Shown here in pieces: positions 1 through 6,893 of a stretch of 11,425 bases of DNA. Numbering within the stretch: position 1 is the first letter of the stretch; each line of letters opens with the position of its first letter. Below the pieces are notes generated by a model. That model searched no databases and was not told the origin of the DNA. It saw nothing but the letters and a program-made list of their open reading frames with translations. A program made the translations under genes and the position numbers. This stretch comes from Actinomycetes bacterium (lineage in GTDB: Bacteria > Actinomycetota > Acidimicrobiia > Acidimicrobiales > RAAP-2), in NCBI GenBank assembly GCA_021849435.1, contig JAJZSX010000042.1:1-11425 (forward strand). The letters run 5' to 3'.

Positions 1-510
1 TTCTTCATCGTTCTCTATCAGAACTTCATCCTCGTGGCGATTGTGCTACCCCTCTGGACGGCGTATCAGCACCGTTCAAACGCATTCGGCCCGGTCGACG
101 TCATCCTCGCCGCGCTCTTTCTGGCGTGCACGGCCGGCGAAACGGTGGCCGACCAGCAACAGTGGAACTTCCAAACTTCGAAAGCTGCCGCGATCGCGTC
201 GGGGCGGACGCCGCAGCCGCAGTTCCTCCAAGAAGGGCTCTTTCGGTACTCACGCCACCCCGCGTATTTCTTCGAGGTCGCCCAGTGGTGGGTGATCTTC
301 TTGATGGGTTGCTCCGCTGCGGGTTCACTACGCCAGTGGTCGGTGATCGGCGCGGTACTCCTGACGCTGCTCTTCGTCGGCTCCACCAGATTCACCGAGA
401 GCATCACGATCTCGCGATATCCCGAGTACGCCCTCTACCAGGAGCGAACGTCCGCCATCATCCCGTGGCTTCCTCGGCGTCCCAAGCCGATCACGTCGAC
501 CGTCGACTGA
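1..510 (+). CDS. DUF1295 / steroid 5-alpha-reductase-like integral membrane protein, 3' part
   Basis: The reading frame is open from base 1, so the 5' end lies outside the window and 169 residues are visible. The C-terminal half carries the DUF1295 signature: a GLFRYSRHPAYF block (around visible residues 80-91), a hydrophobic stretch with QWWVIFLMG, and a tail reading YPEYALYQERTSAIIPWLPRR. These match the C-terminal fold shared by DUF1295 proteins, steroid 5-alpha-reductases and isoprenylcysteine methyltransferases, which are polytopic inner-membrane enzymes. At least three hydrophobic segments are visible (about 1-20, 30-45 and 93-127). The physiological substrate is unknown. The gene ends in TGA only 52 nt from the convergent end of the helicase gene, and no clear terminator lies between them. 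Family assignment is firm; function is not. Confidence 0.88.
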   Translation, partial: FFIVLYQNFILVAIVLPLWTAYQHRSNAFGPVDVILAALFLACTAGETVADQQQWNFQTSKAAAIASGRTPQPQFLQEGLFRYSRHPAYFFEVAQWWVIFLMGCSAAGSLRQWSVIGAVLLTLLFVGSTRFTESITISRYPEYALYQERTSAIIPWLPRRPKPITSTVD

Positions 511-562
511 TTGACCGATTCCACAACGGGTAGCGTTACCAACCAGCGAGTCGGGCACTGCC

Positions 563-3484
563 TCACGTGGTGGTCTTCGCGGCTCCCTCGACGATGACCG
601 CCACGATCTGGTCACCGTACCGATCAGCTTTGGCGGGGCCGATGCCACCGATAAGGAGTAGCTCACGTATCGAGCGCGGCCGCACACGGCAGAGCTCGTC
701 GAGGGTCTTGTCGTTGAAGATGACGTACGCCGGTACCTTGTCTGCCCTCGCTTGTTCCATTCGCCACGACTTGAGCGCGGTGTAGAGGTTGGCGTCAACG
801 GCTGAACCGGCCGAACTTGCGCTCTTCTCACTGCCCGGGGCAACCAGCGTGCGCGATCTGCCGTTCACCACCACGGTCCAACCGAAGGGGAGCACCGTGG
901 GGCGCGCCGAGCCGGTGGCGACCGTCACCCCGTCAAGCTCCACGGAACGAATCTCGAAGTCATAGCCACCCCACGTGAATCGCAGGCCGATCGCGGCGGT
1001 GATTGGCGCAAAGCCGGTGCCGCCATGGTGAGAGCCTCGATCGCTCGCGTCGTGCCTCGGCGCCTTAGAAGCATCAAACGGAGCGGCGAGCTCATCGAGG
1101 AAGTGCGACGGTTCACCACTCGCCGCAGTGATCGTGAGCGACGAGATGCACCGGGTGATCGCCACGTGAAAGACACGGCGTTCCTCTTCCAGGTCATCAC
1201 TCAAGCGGTGTGGAAAGACGGCGGCGCTCGCGTCATAGACGAAGACGTGTGGCCATTCGAGGCCCTTCACCTTGTGAACGGTCGCGAGCACGACACCGTT
1301 CTCGTCGGACGGTATCTCGAGCATCTTGCGCAGCCAGCTATCGAACGTCGACGGGTTCGCATGCTGGCGACCAAGGGCGACCAGGCTGCGCAGGCCGTCG
1401 GAGTTAAGGGCCTGGTTTCGACCTTGATGCGCGTGGTCAAGCGTCGCCAGTGAGCGCTCAAGACCGATGTCGCCGCGAATGAACTCTATGAGCGCCGACG
1501 TCGTCGCGCGCTTCGAGAATTTGGCGACGAGTTCAAGGTCGCCGACGAATTCGATGATCTTCTTGGCCGTTCGTTCATCGAGGCGACCCGCGAGCTGCTT
1601 CAAGGCTTCGATGGACGTCTGCTCCCCCATCCACTCGCGCGCCCGTGGTTGTATGCCGCGCCCCGGACGGTGCGCGGCGAGCATGACGTCAGTGCCGACG
1701 AGCCGGTCCGGCTGTACCGCGAGGCGTAGCCACGCAAGCGCGGCCTGCACGCCCGAGGATCGCAGGAACTCGCCGCCGTCGCGGACGTTGACCGGAATGC
1801 CCGCGTCGAGCAGCGAGACCTGGACCGGCACGAGGTTGGCGTTCACCCTGGAGAGCACCGCTATCTGGCTTGGCGGTGTGCCGACATCCAGTAACCGACG
1901 TACCGCACTCTTCACGTGTTCCACTTGATCGTCGACGACGGCGACAGCATAGGAATCGGGGGTCCGCACACTCGTCGGCCCGGGGCGGATCTGTTTGGCC
2001 ACGCGAACGGTGTTGTGCGACAACAGGTTCGCGGCCGCTTCGACGACCGGCGCCGGACAGCGGTAGTTCACCTCGAGCGCGTGATGCACAGCGTCAGGCA
2101 CGTGGTCCTCGAAGCGCACAAGCCATTCCGGTGTCGCGCCCGAGAAACCGTAGATCGTCTGGTCGTCGTCACCGACGGCGAAGATCGAGAGCGGCGGGCC
2201 CGCGAGAAGTCGGAGCAACAGCATGTGCGCGGGTGTGAGGTCCTGGAACTCGTCGACCAGCAAGATCTCCGCTCGACGCTCGGCGGCGAGTCGGACCTCA
2301 GGTTCGCGCAGCAGCGTTTCGAGGGCCAAGTAGACCTGTTCGTCGAAGTCCGCTTGTTGGTGGGTGGCGAGGTGCTGACGGAACTGGGGGAAGAAGTCTG
2401 CAAAACCCTCGAGATCACCCTGGTACTCGTCTTCGACCGATTGCGGGGAGCGAAGACCGAGGCGCACCTCGCTCAGCGCGTCGATCCACGCAACCGCTGG
2501 GTCGGTGTTTGCCCGACGGGGAAGTTTGACGTAGGTGGCGATGATGTCGCGCACGTCACGCTCACTGGCGTGCTGGCGTCGAACGCCCCGACTGAGGAAA
2601 CCGTTGGTGCCGTTGACGATGGACAGAGCCAGTGCGTTGAGCGTCTGGATCTGCAAGCGAGGATGGTCGCTCGTTCGCTCGCGCATCTCCCCCTGGGCTC
2701 GTTTGTTAAAGGCGACGAGCAGCAGAGCGTCGCTCGGCACGCCGGCGTTGAGTACCTGGCGCGCACGCTCGGTGAGGACCCTCGTCTTACCGGATCCCGC
2801 CGGCGCGATGACCCGAGCTCGCGTCGTCGGATCGACGACCGCCGCGAGCTGGTCGGGGGCGAGTGATGCCATCGGTGGGCGCGCCGCAATCGGTGTGAGG
2901 AGTCCCCTAGTCAGTGCCACGCGAGGGATGACGACCGCGCCACCTAACCGCGCGTCGTCGACATCCCACAGGTGCACCGGTCCGCCGTCGCACCACGCCA
3001 ACGTGTCATCACCCACGAGCACGTCGGCATCGTGCTGCGAGGCAGGCAACGCACCCGCTGCTAGTGCCAGCGCGATCAACGGCCACGTTGGCGTTGCCAC
3101 ATCGCGGGCGTCGACGGCATTGGCGCGGGCGAGTCGTAGCGTCGCCTCAGCCACGAAATCGAGATTCGGTGCAATCGACCACACTTCACGACGGTCAACC
3201 CCTCGATCCGGGACTCTGAGACCAGGCGCCACCTCGTACACCATGGGCGTGCGCGTGAGATAGGCGTGGCGCACCGCTCGCAAGGTGCTCGCACGGTTCA
3301 ACGACTCCTCGTCGAGCGTGATGCGTTCGGTGCCTGCCCACGGCGCGGGGACTTCGACGCCGGGGGTGAGTAGCACCGAGCGCCCGAGTACGGCCGGCCC
3401 GGCCAACGTGGTCCAACGGTCTCGCGACGTCGTCGGCCGAACGCGGTCCACACCTGGCTGGAGGCGCCGCTCATTGTCGCTCAC
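563..3484 (-). CDS. UvrD/Rep-family (UvrD2-like) superfamily 1 DNA helicase with C-terminal HRDC domain
   Basis: This 973-residue protein has all the superfamily 1A motifs: a Q-motif-like PDQLAAV (210-216), Walker A APAGSGKT (227-234), motif Ia LLLVAFNKRAQ (254-264), Walker B VDEFQD (410-415), motif III VGDDDQTIYGFSGA (437-450), motif IV VNYRCP (472-477), motif V VHKVKGLEW (736-744) and motif VI EERRVFHVAITR (767-778). An HRDC domain, which binds nucleic acid, follows at about 898-967. The expected role is ATP-driven 3'-5' DNA unwinding or translocation in repair. The helicase-plus-HRDC layout resembles actinobacterial UvrD2 (about 700 residues), but here about 205 extra residues precede the Q motif. 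The linker at 800-895 has no cysteines, unlike the tetracysteine linker described for mycobacterial UvrD2. The start is GTG at 3484; an in-frame stop at 3494-3496 rules out a longer protein. No clear Shine-Dalgarno is seen. Confidence 0.96.
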   Translation of the reverse strand: MSDNERRLQPGVDRVRPTTSRDRWTTLAGPAVLGRSVLLTPGVEVPAPWAGTERITLDEESLNRASTLRAVRHAYLTRTPMVYEVAPGLRVPDRGVDRREVWSIAPNLDFVAEATLRLARANAVDARDVATPTWPLIALALAAGALPASQHDADVLVGDDTLAWCDGGPVHLWDVDDARLGGAVVIPRVALTRGLLTPIAARPPMASLAPDQLAAVVDPTTRARVIAPAGSGKTRVLTERARQVLNAGVPSDALLLVAFNKRAQGEMRERTSDHPRLQIQTLNALALSIVNGTNGFLSRGVRRQHASERDVRDIIATYVKLPRRANTDPAVAWIDALSEVRLGLRSPQSVEDEYQGDLEGFADFFPQFRQHLATHQQADFDEQVYLALETLLREPEVRLAAERRAEILLVDEFQDLTPAHMLLLRLLAGPPLSIFAVGDDDQTIYGFSGATPEWLVRFEDHVPDAVHHALEVNYRCPAPVVEAAANLLSHNTVRVAKQIRPGPTSVRTPDSYAVAVVDDQVEHVKSAVRRLLDVGTPPSQIAVLSRVNANLVPVQVSLLDAGIPVNVRDGGEFLRSSGVQAALAWLRLAVQPDRLVGTDVMLAAHRPGRGIQPRAREWMGEQTSIEALKQLAGRLDERTAKKIIEFVGDLELVAKFSKRATTSALIEFIRGDIGLERSLATLDHAHQGRNQALNSDGLRSLVALGRQHANPSTFDSWLRKMLEIPSDENGVVLATVHKVKGLEWPHVFVYDASAAVFPHRLSDDLEEERRVFHVAITRCISSLTITAASGEPSHFLDELAAPFDASKAPRHDASDRGSHHGGTGFAPITAAIGLRFTWGGYDFEIRSVELDGVTVATGSARPTVLPFGWTVVVNGRSRTLVAPGSEKSASSAGSAVDANLYTALKSWRMEQARADKVPAYVIFNDKTLDELCRVRPRSIRELLLIGGIGPAKADRYGDQIVAVIVEGAAKTTT

Positions 3485-3786
3485 GTCCGCCCATCACGGT
3501 CGCTCGGGCACGGCACGTATCGCGCCGCGCATTTGCTGTGGTTGGACACCCCAGCATCTTGCCCCATCGGTGTCACACGCGACGAACCGCGCTTCGGTAC
3601 CCGGGCCGACTACACGGTCCTAGCCAGTGGCGAGAACGGCGAACGGGCGTGCTCGAGCGAACGAGCGTCGCCGTATACCGCACGGAGAGCGTCATGGACT
3701 ATCCCACGCTGCGCCAACACCCATCAGCCCACCAGCAGCGGCGCAAATAGCCTGGGTGCTCGATCACTCGCCGCAACGACCGGTCA

Positions 3787-3792
3787 TAAACT
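3787..3792 (+). promoter_or_regulatory. Candidate -10 box of the O-acetyltransferase gene
   Basis: TAAACT fits the actinobacterial TANNNT -10 pattern. It would start transcription near 3799, giving a leader of about 32 nt before the GTG at 3831. No good -35 hexamer is visible 16-19 nt upstream. A hairpin begins almost at the predicted start point. Confidence 0.3.
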
Positions 3793-3794
3793 CG

Positions 3795-3810
3795 CGACGC
3801 CGTAGCGTCG
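3795..3810 (+). repeat. Inverted repeat (stem-loop) in the acetyltransferase leader
   Basis: CGACGC (3795-3800), loop CGTA, GCGTCG (3805-3810) form a perfect 6-bp stem with a 4-nt loop, 11 nt ahead of the ribosome-binding site. It could be a leader hairpin or a protein-binding palindrome. It is short enough to occur by chance in GC-rich DNA. Confidence 0.4.
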
Positions 3811-3821
3811 TCACCGCAGAC

Positions 3822-3826
3822 AGGAG
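3822..3826 (+). promoter_or_regulatory. Ribosome-binding site fixing the acetyltransferase start
   Basis: AGGAG lies 4 nt before GTG 3831. The frame is open upstream to 3627, but only this GTG has a Shine-Dalgarno and yields a protein of normal family length. Confidence 0.7.
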
Positions 3827-3830
3827 AAAC

Positions 3831-4373
3831 GTGGACCGGAGTCAGTGGATAGCAACCAAGTCCAGCGAGTCACGCGCCCTCTTCGAACGTGTCAAGGTCG
3901 CGACCAGACTCTCGTCGATGTTGGACGCCTGCTCATTGGACGACCCCGAAGCAATTACGAGGATCGTCGAAGAACTCATTGGCAAACCCGTTGGTGATGG
4001 CTTCACGCTGATCCCCCCTTTCTATTCGGACTACGGCCTCAACATCAGCGTCGGTCGCGGCGTGTTCATCGGCTCGCAGTGCGCGCTCACCGGTCACGCG
4101 GCCATCGATATCGGCGATGACGTGATGCTCGCCCACAAGGTAAACCTGGTCACTGCGGGACATCCCGTCGAGCCAGACCAGCGACGCGACTACATCACCG
4201 CCGCACCCATCACCATCGGTTCGAACGTTTGGATCGGAGCCGCCGCCACGGTATTGCCAGGCGTCACCATCGGAACCGGCGCCGTCGTCGCGGCGGGAGC
4301 CGTCGTAACTTCTGACGTGCCACCGGCCACGCTGGTGGCCGGTGTCCCGGCGAGGACTCTGCGGCGAATGTGA
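3831..4373 (+). CDS. Sugar O-acetyltransferase of the left-handed beta-helix (hexapeptide repeat; LacA/Maa-like) family
   Basis: This 180-residue protein has the hexapeptide-repeat fold of galactoside and maltose O-acetyltransferases, which transfer acetyl from acetyl-CoA to a sugar hydroxyl. Family landmarks run in order: IPPFYSDYG (61-69), VFIGSQC (78-84), IDIGDDVMLAHKVNLVTAGHP (residues 92-112), PITIGSNVWIG, GVTIGTGAVVAAGAVV, and the terminal PPATLVAGVPAR. His111 in TAGHP aligns with the catalytic histidine of LacA/Maa. The N-terminal ~50 residues do not resemble the usual maltose-acetyltransferase N-terminal domain, though length is typical. The GTG start is preceded by AGGAG. The gene stands alone, with gaps of more than 300 nt on both sides, so the acceptor sugar cannot be inferred from neighbours. 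Confidence 0.9.
   Translation: MDRSQWIATKSSESRALFERVKVATRLSSMLDACSLDDPEAITRIVEELIGKPVGDGFTLIPPFYSDYGLNISVGRGVFIGSQCALTGHAAIDIGDDVMLAHKVNLVTAGHPVEPDQRRDYITAAPITIGSNVWIGAAATVLPGVTIGTGAVVAAGAVVTSDVPPATLVAGVPARTLRRM
4321..4344 (+). repeat. Perfect 10-bp inverted repeat inside the 3' end of the acetyltransferase gene
   Basis: CACCGGCCAC (4321-4330), loop GCTG, GTGGCCGGTG (4335-4344) form a perfect 10-bp GC-rich stem with a tetraloop, ending 29 nt before the end of the gene. It encodes part of the conserved PPATLVAGVP tail, so codon constraint may partly explain it. No T-tract follows, so it is not a classic intrinsic terminator. Confidence 0.7.
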
Positions 4374-4695
4374 CGAGGGTATCGTCGTGAACGTCGCGCC
4401 GCGTTCATCACCAATTACCCCGTTCGCATCGACCAGTGCGAGATACTGTCGCGCCGTGCGCGCTCGTGACGTTCGTAACCCATCACCAGCTCGATCAGCT
4501 GGACATCGATTCGCTTCGCGAACTCAATCTCGCAATCACAGTCCTCACTCGTGCATCAATCGCGCCCGGGGCGTGCGTCCCCAGACGCATTAGCCCAGAT
4601 TAGAGCCCATATCGGCCACGATTGGCTCCATTGCCATTCCCGCCACATAGGTTGGCTACAGCGCGTACCACGCGATGTTCGAAGGGAGAAACGAT
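4374..4695. other. Intergenic region with no recognisable gene
   Basis: These 322 nt lie between two rightward genes. Open frames in either direction look random. A small inverted repeat (CCAGCT 4486-4491, AGCTGG 4497-4502) is visible. A possible -10 box TAGGTT (4648-4653) would give a leader of about 36 nt for the next gene but has no matching -35. I found no tRNA, SRP RNA or terminator. Confidence 0.5.
4682..4688 (+). promoter_or_regulatory. Ribosome-binding site of the small acidic protein gene
   Basis: AAGGGAG sits 7 nt before ATG 4696. It decides the start against an in-frame ATG seven codons upstream (4675), because the site lies downstream of that ATG. Confidence 0.8.
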
Positions 4696-5172
4696 ATGGA
4701 AATCATTCGGAACCCCGACGGAAGCCTGGTCGTACCAATTCCAGAGACCCGGCATCACGACGGTGACGATGTCGCCGAGCAGTCCTCCAGCGATGGAGCC
4801 GCCGATGCCGACGCACCGACGACCAGAGTCCTGCACCCCGGTGAGGGTGGTTACAACGAGGCCCTCACCGAGTGGGACCTACAGCAGAATCCCGACCGCG
4901 AACCCGTCGTCTCCACGGCGAGCGGTCGCGAGGAAGCGATGCGGGTCGTCCACGCGGTGGGCGAGTCCCCCGATCACGACGTCGGTGGGGCGCTCACGCA
5001 CGTCACCGACGCCGAGGCGACCGGCGAGGCGCTGCGCTACGTGCTCGTGGGCGGGACGCACTCCGTGGAGGCGTTCGCGAGCGAGGTGGCCGAGGCCGAG
5101 GGAGGCGAGCCTCTCCCGGCCCACAAGATGACCAAGATCATCGGCGAGGTGCTCGCCGAGCTCGATAAGTGA
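4696..5172 (+). CDS. Acidic protein of unknown function, 158 residues
   Basis: I do not recognise this protein. It is intracellular by appearance: no signal peptide, no membrane segment and no cysteine. The N-terminus MEIIRNPDGSLVVPIPE is followed by an Asp/Ser/Ala-rich, probably disordered stretch (about 20-43). A more ordered region runs from about 45 to 158, with YNEALTEWDL (53-62), EEAMRVVHAVGE (79-90), and helical blocks around TGEALRYVLVGGTHSVEAFA (residues 109-128) and HKMTKIIGEVLAELDK (143-158). Strong acidity and a helical C-terminus suggest a small soluble binding or adaptor protein, but that is a guess. A strong ribosome-binding site and GC-rich third codon positions support it as a real gene. 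It converges on the GNAT gene, with stop codons 132 nt apart. Confidence 0.8.
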   Translation: MEIIRNPDGSLVVPIPETRHHDGDDVAEQSSSDGAADADAPTTRVLHPGEGGYNEALTEWDLQQNPDREPVVSTASGREEAMRVVHAVGESPDHDVGGALTHVTDAEATGEALRYVLVGGTHSVEAFASEVAEAEGGEPLPAHKMTKIIGEVLAELDK

Positions 5173-5206
5173 CGTTCGAGCGACACCCGTAACCCAAAAC
5201 GGACGC

Positions 5207-5227
5207 CGCGTCAATCAACGAGACGCG
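5207..5227. repeat. Inverted repeat between convergent genes
   Basis: CGCGTC (5207-5212) and GACGCG (5222-5227) form a 6-bp stem with a 9-nt loop, 34 nt past the acidic-protein stop and in the gap shared with the leftward GNAT gene. It could serve as a weak bidirectional terminator, but there is no T-tract. Confidence 0.3.
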
Positions 5228-5304
5228 AACGAGAGTTGGCAGGTCTCAATCCATCAAACCGCGTCGCGACCACGTCACTGCCTCAGCGTTATCGGCGTTC
5301 CGTC

Positions 5305-5874
5305 TCAAGCCGTACGAGCGTTCGCCAGCGATTCCCAGTCTCGCCTGATCAGTCCGAACACCCACGAGTCCGAAACCTCACCGTCCACGACGCAGTCTTC
5401 GCGCAGTTTCCCTTCGCACAGGAAGCCCAGCTTCTCAAGCACGCGCGCTGAGGCCACGTTGCGCGTATCGGTTTCGGCCTGGACCCGGTTGAGGGTCAAC
5501 GAGCTGAATCCCCACTCCAGCAGCGCCCGCCCCGCTTCGGTCGCGTAACCGCGACCCCACGTCATGTCATCGAAGCAGTAACCCATCGACGCGCTGCGGT
5601 ACTCGGGATTCCACCGCGCCAAGGCGCACCAGCCGATGAACACCTCGTCTGAGCGGCGCACCACGGCCAGTCGAGTTCCGGTGCCCGACTCGGCGATCTG
5701 TCCACACGCCGCGATGAACTGCACCGCGCGCGTCGTCTCGCGCCAGGGCGGCGCGTCCCAGTAGCGCATGACGCGAGCGTTACTGTGCAAGGCGAAGAGG
5801 GCGTTCGTGTCGCTGTCGTCGAAGGGACGAAGTCGCAGCCGATCCGTTTCCAACGTGGGGGCTGGCAGAGTCAC
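5305..5874 (-). CDS. GNAT-family N-acetyltransferase (RimJ/RimL type)
   Basis: With the GTG at 5874 as start, this is a 189-residue acetyl-CoA-dependent acetyltransferase, a typical length for RimJ/RimL-like GNATs. Landmarks are LETDRLRLRPF (8-18), the strand VFIGWCAL (78-85), the acetyl-CoA pyrophosphate-binding WGRGYATEA (106-114), and NVASARVLEKLGF (139-151). RimJ/RimL enzymes acetylate protein N-termini, but many relatives act on small molecules or antibiotics; the substrate here is unknown. The frame stays open to 6012, with ATGs at 5955 and 5946, but the extra N-terminal residues look non-conserved. GTG 5874 is preceded by TACGGT plus 7 nt, the leaderless arrangement also seen at 8124. 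The gene diverges from the HAD hydrolase gene. Confidence 0.88.
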   Translation of the reverse strand: MTLPAPTLETDRLRLRPFDDSDTNALFALHSNARVMRYWDAPPWRETTRAVQFIAACGQIAESGTGTRLAVVRRSDEVFIGWCALARWNPEYRSASMGYCFDDMTWGRGYATEAGRALLEWGFSSLTLNRVQAETDTRNVASARVLEKLGFLCEGKLREDCVVDGEVSDSWVFGLIRRDWESLANARTA

Positions 5875-5881
5875 GCGATTG

Positions 5882-5887
5882 ACCGTA
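5882..5887 (-). promoter_or_regulatory. Candidate leaderless -10 box for the GNAT gene
   Basis: On the minus strand TACGGT is followed by 7 nt and then the GTG at 5874, so transcription would begin at or next to the start codon. The same hexamer precedes the gene at 8124. No clear -35 was found. If correct, it rules out the upstream ATGs at 5946 and 5955. Confidence 0.45.
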
Positions 5888-5963
5888 CTTCGAGCGAGGC
5901 TCGCCGGGTACGTCACGAGCGTCGTGGGGGTCACGCGCGACGTCATCGCCGCCATCGTTCTGG

Positions 5964-5969
5964 TACCGT
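5964..5969 (+). promoter_or_regulatory. Candidate -10 box of the HAD hydrolase gene
   Basis: TACCGT (TANNNT) would place the transcript start near 5976, giving a 45-nt leader before ATG 6021. An in-frame TTG lies exactly at 5976, but the conserved protein and ribosome-binding site favour 6021. No convincing -35 hexamer is present. Confidence 0.35.
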
Positions 5970-6010
5970 GCACGGTTGACCAGGTTGAGCTACACCACCG
6001 CCCAACGCCC

Positions 6011-6016
6011 AAGGTG
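6011..6016 (+). promoter_or_regulatory. Ribosome-binding site of the HAD hydrolase gene
   Basis: AAGGTG lies 4 nt before ATG 6021 and supports this start over the upstream in-frame TTG at 5976. Confidence 0.55.
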
Positions 6017-6020
6017 CACC

Positions 6021-6740
6021 ATGAACCTCAATGAATTCGACGCCCTCAGTTTCGACTGCTACGGCACGCTCATCGACTGGGAAACGGGCATGGCGGTCGT
6101 CCTGCGTCGCTGGGCCGATGATCACGGGGTCGCCCTGAGCGACGAGGAGTTACTCAACGCGTACGCCGGTCACGAGGCGACTGGCGAAGCCACCCACCCC
6201 ACGGACCTCTACCCCGACATCCTCGCTCGCGCCATGCGAGATCTAGGCCACCAACTCGCCGTTCCGGTGAGTGACGCCGAAGCGAGAAAGCTCGCGGACT
6301 CGGTACCCGACTGGCCAGCGTTCGACGACTCGGCGGGCGCGCTCGCTCGACTCGCGTCTCACTACCGTCTCATCATCCTCTCCAACGTCGACCGCGAGTC
6401 CTTCGCGAGGTCGAACGATCGATTGGGCGTCACCTTCACGAGCATCATCACCGCACAAGACGTCGGGACTTACAAACCGTCACCGCGGAACTTCGAGGCG
6501 CTCGACGAGGAGCGCCGACGACTAGGAATCGAGGCCGGTCGGTTACTGCACGTCGCGCAGAGTCTCTTCCATGACCACGTGCCCGCCCAGGCGGCGGGAC
6601 TCCCCACAGTGTGGATTAACCGACGCCACGCCACGCCGGGCTGGGGCGCGACGCCCGCACCATCGTCAGGCGTCACCCCGAACTGGACCTTCACGTCGAT
6701 GGCGGCGTTCGCGGACGCCTGCGACCTCGCCGCAAGATGA
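6021..6740 (+). CDS. HAD-superfamily hydrolase, type II haloacid dehalogenase-like
   Basis: This 239-residue protein has the four HAD motifs. Motif I is SFDCYGTLIDWETG (10-23) with predicted nucleophile Asp12. Motif II is ILSNVD, motif III includes the Lys of GTYKPSPRNFE, and the motif IV region reads HVAQSLFHDHVPAQAAGLPTVW. The DxYGT form of motif I and the length match the 2-haloacid dehalogenase subgroup. Classical members hydrolyse the C-Cl bond of L-2-haloacids, but many relatives are phosphatases or have unknown substrates. Motif IV carries FHDH instead of the common DD pair, which fits dehalogenase-like rather than typical phosphatase members. The ATG start follows AAGGTG by 4 nt. The gene diverges from the GNAT gene and is followed by a structured intergenic region. 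Confidence 0.88.
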   Translation: MNLNEFDALSFDCYGTLIDWETGMAVVLRRWADDHGVALSDEELLNAYAGHEATGEATHPTDLYPDILARAMRDLGHQLAVPVSDAEARKLADSVPDWPAFDDSAGALARLASHYRLIILSNVDRESFARSNDRLGVTFTSIITAQDVGTYKPSPRNFEALDEERRRLGIEAGRLLHVAQSLFHDHVPAQAAGLPTVWINRRHATPGWGATPAPSSGVTPNWTFTSMAAFADACDLAAR

Positions 6741-6849
6741 TGTTGGGCGGACGTGCGAGCCATTGTGCAACGAGCACGAACCACCACCCGTTGAACCGAC
6801 GCGCGTTCGCGGGGATCACGAGCACAAGCCCACGAGCGTCATCGATCCG

Positions 6850-6875
6850 ACGTTCCGCTAGCGGACCGGGAACGT
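6850..6875. repeat. Inverted repeat with internal palindrome downstream of the HAD gene
   Basis: ACGTTCC (6850-6856) and GGAACGT (6869-6875) are perfect 7-bp arms around a 12-nt loop. The left arm overlaps a perfect 10-nt palindrome CCGCTAGCGG (6855-6864). It may be a terminator-like hairpin about 110 nt past the HAD stop, or an operator. No T-tract follows. Confidence 0.5.
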
Positions 6876-6893
6876 GGGACGCGTGACCAATTC

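Larger units (their letters stand above)
3485..3830. other. Non-coding intergenic region between divergent helicase and acetyltransferase genes
   Basis: This 346-nt stretch separates two divergently read genes and should hold both promoters. Short open frames here are Arg/Ser/Thr-rich and look like ordinary GC-rich noise. A candidate -10 box and a hairpin for the rightward gene lie near its end and are listed separately. A small hairpin (GCTCG, 3651-3655, with CGAGC, 3662-3666) is weak. I could not pick a convincing promoter for the leftward helicase gene. Confidence 0.5.

Noticed and set aside
511..562. Bidirectional terminator between the DUF1295 and helicase genes
   Set aside because: Only a 4-bp GGTA/TACC pairing is visible, too weak to call.
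1916..2866. 316-codon rightward open frame opposite the helicase gene
   Set aside because: It lies wholly antisense to the conserved helicase motifs, matches no family, and is the usual long shadow frame of a GC-rich gene.
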